Source: Enterobacter sp. JBIWA008
GTDB lineage: Bacteria; Pseudomonadota; Gammaproteobacteria; Enterobacterales; Enterobacteriaceae
Length of the DNA stretch: 64,000 nucleotides
Reading direction: 5' to 3'
Assembly (NCBI RefSeq): GCF_019968765.1
Contig: NZ_CP074149.1
Location: 2,728,001 to 2,792,000, forward strand
Below, piece by piece: positions 61,814 to 64,000 of the stretch. The notes under the pieces were generated by a model that saw only the letters and a list, made by a program, of their open reading frames with translations, searched no databases and was not told the origin of the DNA. The translations under genes were made by a program, and so were the position numbers. Position 1 is the first letter of the stretch. Each line of letters begins with the position of its first letter.

Positions 61814-64000
61814 CTATAATTGCTTACATCGTTGTCTGGATTTTAGTGTTCTTTCTCTATCGATTAAGCGCCCGCGCGTCGAGTTTTTAGTATTCCCTCT
61901 ATGTCCTTGATCACCATGGACATGCTCATTGAACTTGTCGGGATGGTTATGATTTTTCAAGAAAACAATATTCCTCGGATCACCTTGCCATTTAGAACCA
62001 AGTGTACCATTGCCTTCTACCGAGTTGATATGATGCCCAGTATAGCCTGCCCGTGACATCACGGAGGTAAGACTCTTGTTCGGAGTCTTCAATATTAAAT
62101 CTCTCTCTTGCGCTGTCCAATTCCTGGTCCCAGCCCCACCATCCTGCAATAAGGCTTTTTCTTGCACCCATGCCCTAGAGATAGCAGAGCTTCTAGCTCC
62201 GTTTTGAGCAGAAAGAGAATCGTGTGGGCGGTAGCGAATCAGATCTTCAGGAGTTAACCCCCACGGATCCACCCACCCCAGTGCATTCGGCGCATACTGG
62301 TAAAGGTTTATCCCCCCCGCCAGCCCTATCGGGTCCTGCTGAGTAAATCTTCCGCAGTCCGGGTCGTAATACCGGAACAGATTGTAGTGCAGCCCTGTCT
62401 CACGGTCCAGGTATTGCCCCTGCATGCGCAGGTTCTGAGAATATCCTGATACCTGCGTCTCGCTTTCACGCAGCAGCTTGCCCCAGGCGCTGTTCACGCC
62501 TTCCCAGCGCACCTGCCCTTCGATATCCGTCATCCGCTCCGGCGTGCCGTTGGGCTGGCAGTGGAACCAGAAGATCTCCGGGGCATCAACGCCATCAATA
62601 CGCGCCAGCGGATCGTAGCTGTCCTGATCGCTGTAGACGTAGGTCAGCGGCACATCCCCGTGCACCTCCTGCAACAGGCGGAACCCTTCCCAGACAAACC
62701 GGGTGGTGACCGGCTTGCCGGTTGGCTGTCCGCCCAGCATCTGGCGTCGCGTTTTGCTGATGCGTCGCCCGAGCGGATCGTAGCGGAAGCTGACCTGCGT
62801 CTGCGGCTTGTTGCGGTCCCGCGGCTGGCTGATGACCTCCGTCAGGCGATGTTCACCGTCGTAGCGGTAGTGCCAGCGCGTCTGGCCGTTATCCTTCTCC
62901 ACGGTGCGGCCGTGGATGTCATAGCGCCAGCGAACGCCGTTCAGCTGCGTCAGGCGGTTGTGCGTGACCTTCTCAGCAGATCCTTCCAGCGGGTTGCCGG
63001 CTGCATCCCAGCGCCACTGCTCCTGTCCGGGCAGCGTGCCGTCCTGAACCAGCAGACGACCGGCGCTGTCGTACTGCCAGCGGTACCAGCTGAACGGGTT
63101 ATCGTCCCGCTCTTCTCGGACCAGGTTATTGCGGTAGTCGTAATCCCAGCGGCGGGACCAGCGGCGCGGCGACGGGCGCTGGGCATTGCCGGTAAATACG
63201 TCCCGGCGATGCAGTCGGCCGAGGCGGTCGTATTCGCTGCGGGTGGTCAGCAGCCCCTGGGTGCGGCTGGTCTCCCGGTGGAGTTCGTCGCGGGTAAAGT
63301 CGGAGACCGACAGCTTATCGAGAGCAATGCTGAGCAGATGCCCGCTGCCGTAGTAAAACTGCTTCAGCTCGCGGCCGTCGGGAAGCGTGATAGAGGTGCG
63401 ATTACCCAGCGCGTCATACTCCCACGCCAGCTCGCCGTGCTCGCCCGCTTCGCGCGTCACGCGACCAAGCGCGTCATACTCAAAGGCGAGCTCCTGCTCT
63501 GCCTCGGTGGTCCACGCGTCGGCTGCAAGCGCAGGATGCAGCCCAATCCGGCTTAACAGTCCGGACGGCGTGTAGTGGTAGCGGGTCTGCCCTTCCGGGG
63601 TGATGCGGGCGACCAGCTGGCCGCTCGCGCTCCAGGCGAAGGCGTGGGTGATGGCCTCCGGATGACCGGCTGCAAACGTGCGCGCTATCGTGCGCCCGCA
63701 GGCGTCGTAGCGATACTGCGAGGCCACGCCATCGAGCCCAATCTCTTCCAGCAGCAGCGAGTCCGCGCCCCAGCGGAACTGGTACGCTTCACCGTTTTCG
63801 TTTTCCAGGGCAATCAGACGCCCGCGGCTGTCCCAGCGGCGACGGACCTCTTCACCCTGGGTATTACGGGTGGCGGTTAAGCGCCCCGCCTCGTCGTATC
63901 TGAACTCACTCTCTTTACCGTCGGCGCCAGCATGCTTCACCGGCAGGCCACGTTCGTTCCATTTGAGCGATTCCGTCCAGCCTTCCGGACGATCGAGCTG
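61814..64000 (-). CDS. Rhs protein, C-terminal part with GHH/HNH-type nuclease tip (5' end outside window)
   Basis: The 3' part of an Rhs gene, 728 codons in the window; the frame stays open through base 64000. Many YD-repeats are visible (YDALGRVTREAGEHGE, YDGEHRLTEV). The core ends with RYYDPDCGRFTQQDPIGLAG and DPWGL (near 62250), the usual cleavage point, with Ala where many Rhs proteins have Pro in PxxxxDPxGL. The last 146 residues are unrelated tip: GYTGHHINSVEGN, WQGDPRNIVFLKN and histidine-rich GDQGHRGNT, consistent with a GHH-type HNH nuclease. The tip DNA is more AT-rich than the core. Rhs proteins are delivered by type VI secretion to rivals; delivery by this one is inferred. Confidence 0.9.
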   Translation of the reverse strand, partial: QLDRPEGWTESLKWNERGLPVKHAGADGKESEFRYDEAGRLTATRNTQGEEVRRRWDSRGRLIALENENGEAYQFRWGADSLLLEEIGLDGVASQYRYDACGRTIARTFAAGHPEAITHAFAWSASGQLVARITPEGQTRYHYTPSGLLSRIGLHPALAADAWTTEAEQELAFEYDALGRVTREAGEHGELAWEYDALGNRTSITLPDGRELKQFYYGSGHLLSIALDKLSVSDFTRDELHRETSRTQGLLTTRSEYDRLGRLHRRDVFTGNAQRPSPRRWSRRWDYDYRNNLVREERDDNPFSWYRWQYDSAGRLLVQDGTLPGQEQWRWDAAGNPLEGSAEKVTHNRLTQLNGVRWRYDIHGRTVEKDNGQTRWHYRYDGEHRLTEVISQPRDRNKPQTQVSFRYDPLGRRISKTRRQMLGGQPTGKPVTTRFVWEGFRLLQEVHGDVPLTYVYSDQDSYDPLARIDGVDAPEIFWFHCQPNGTPERMTDIEGQVRWEGVNSAWGKLLRESETQVSGYSQNLRMQGQYLDRETGLHYNLFRYYDPDCGRFTQQDPIGLAGGINLYQYAPNALGWVDPWGLTPEDLIRYRPHDSLSAQNGARSSAISRAWVQEKALLQDGGAGTRNWTAQERDLILKTPNKSLTSVMSRAGYTGHHINSVEGNGTLGSKWQGDPRNIVFLKNHNHPDKFNEHVHGDQGHRGNTKNSTRGRLIDRERTLKSRQRCKQL

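Noticed and set aside
62561..63556. Open frame of 331 codons opposite the Rhs repeats
   Set aside because: Arises from the repetitive YD codons on the other strand; composition is unlike a real protein.

Overview
The window is a chromosomal segment from a member of the Enterobacteriaceae, most like Enterobacter or a close relative. Gene content and order follow the E. coli ompW-tonB-clsA-opp-adhE-hns-galU-purU-tyrT-nar-cha-kdsA-hemA-prs-pth-ychF backbone, and the proteins look close to their E. coli counterparts. Several places where E. coli has other genes carry extra or exchanged genes. Function calls rest on reading motifs and on remembered family sequences; no search was run.

Layout: 1-1.1 kb holds the end of yedE and yedF (selenium/sulfur handling). 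1.2-6.1 kb holds a small exported protein, ompW, a cysteine-cluster protein, yciCBA, tonB and yciI. 6.1-7.0 kb is a decayed MarR-GNAT fusion gene that still has a clean palindromic operator. 7.0-9.9 kb holds leuE, yciY, clsA and yciU. 9.9-10.8 kb is a voltage-sensor type K+ channel with a C-terminal zinc ribbon. 10.8-16.4 kb is the oppABCDF peptide importer. 17.2-22.7 kb holds ychE, adhE, tdk and hns. 22.8-27.4 kb holds galU, rssB, rssA, ychJ and purU. At 27.6 kb there is a single tRNA-Tyr gene, followed by an Lrp-type regulator and an EamA exporter. 29.2-40.4 kb is the complete nitrate respiration block narIJHG-narK-narXL. 40.4-47.2 kb holds ychO, ychN, a chemoreceptor with a flagellar-type promoter, a small orphan protein, chaC, chaB and chaA. 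47.3-55.3 kb holds kdsA, sirB1, sirB2, prmC, prfA, hemA, lolB, ispE and prs. 55.4-60.6 kb holds dauA, a MerR/TipAS-type regulator, ychH, pth and ychF. The right edge (60.7-64 kb) is an AT-rich accessory tail: a TPR protein, a SUKH-like putative immunity protein and the 3' end of an Rhs gene that carries a GHH/HNH-type nuclease tip.

Functionally the window covers anaerobic energy metabolism (NarGHI with NarJ, transporter NarK and sensor NarXL; AdhE fermentation), envelope functions (TonB, OmpW, ClsA, LolB, KdsA), peptide uptake, global regulation (H-NS, RssB) and housekeeping synthesis (HemA, PrfA/PrmC, IspE, Prs, Pth). Two perfect FNR boxes sit before narG and narK. The most unusual parts are the Rhs toxin/immunity tail, the decayed MarR-GNAT gene with its intact operator, the zinc-ribbon channel, and the nar terminator that lies inside the coding end of the neighbouring EamA gene.
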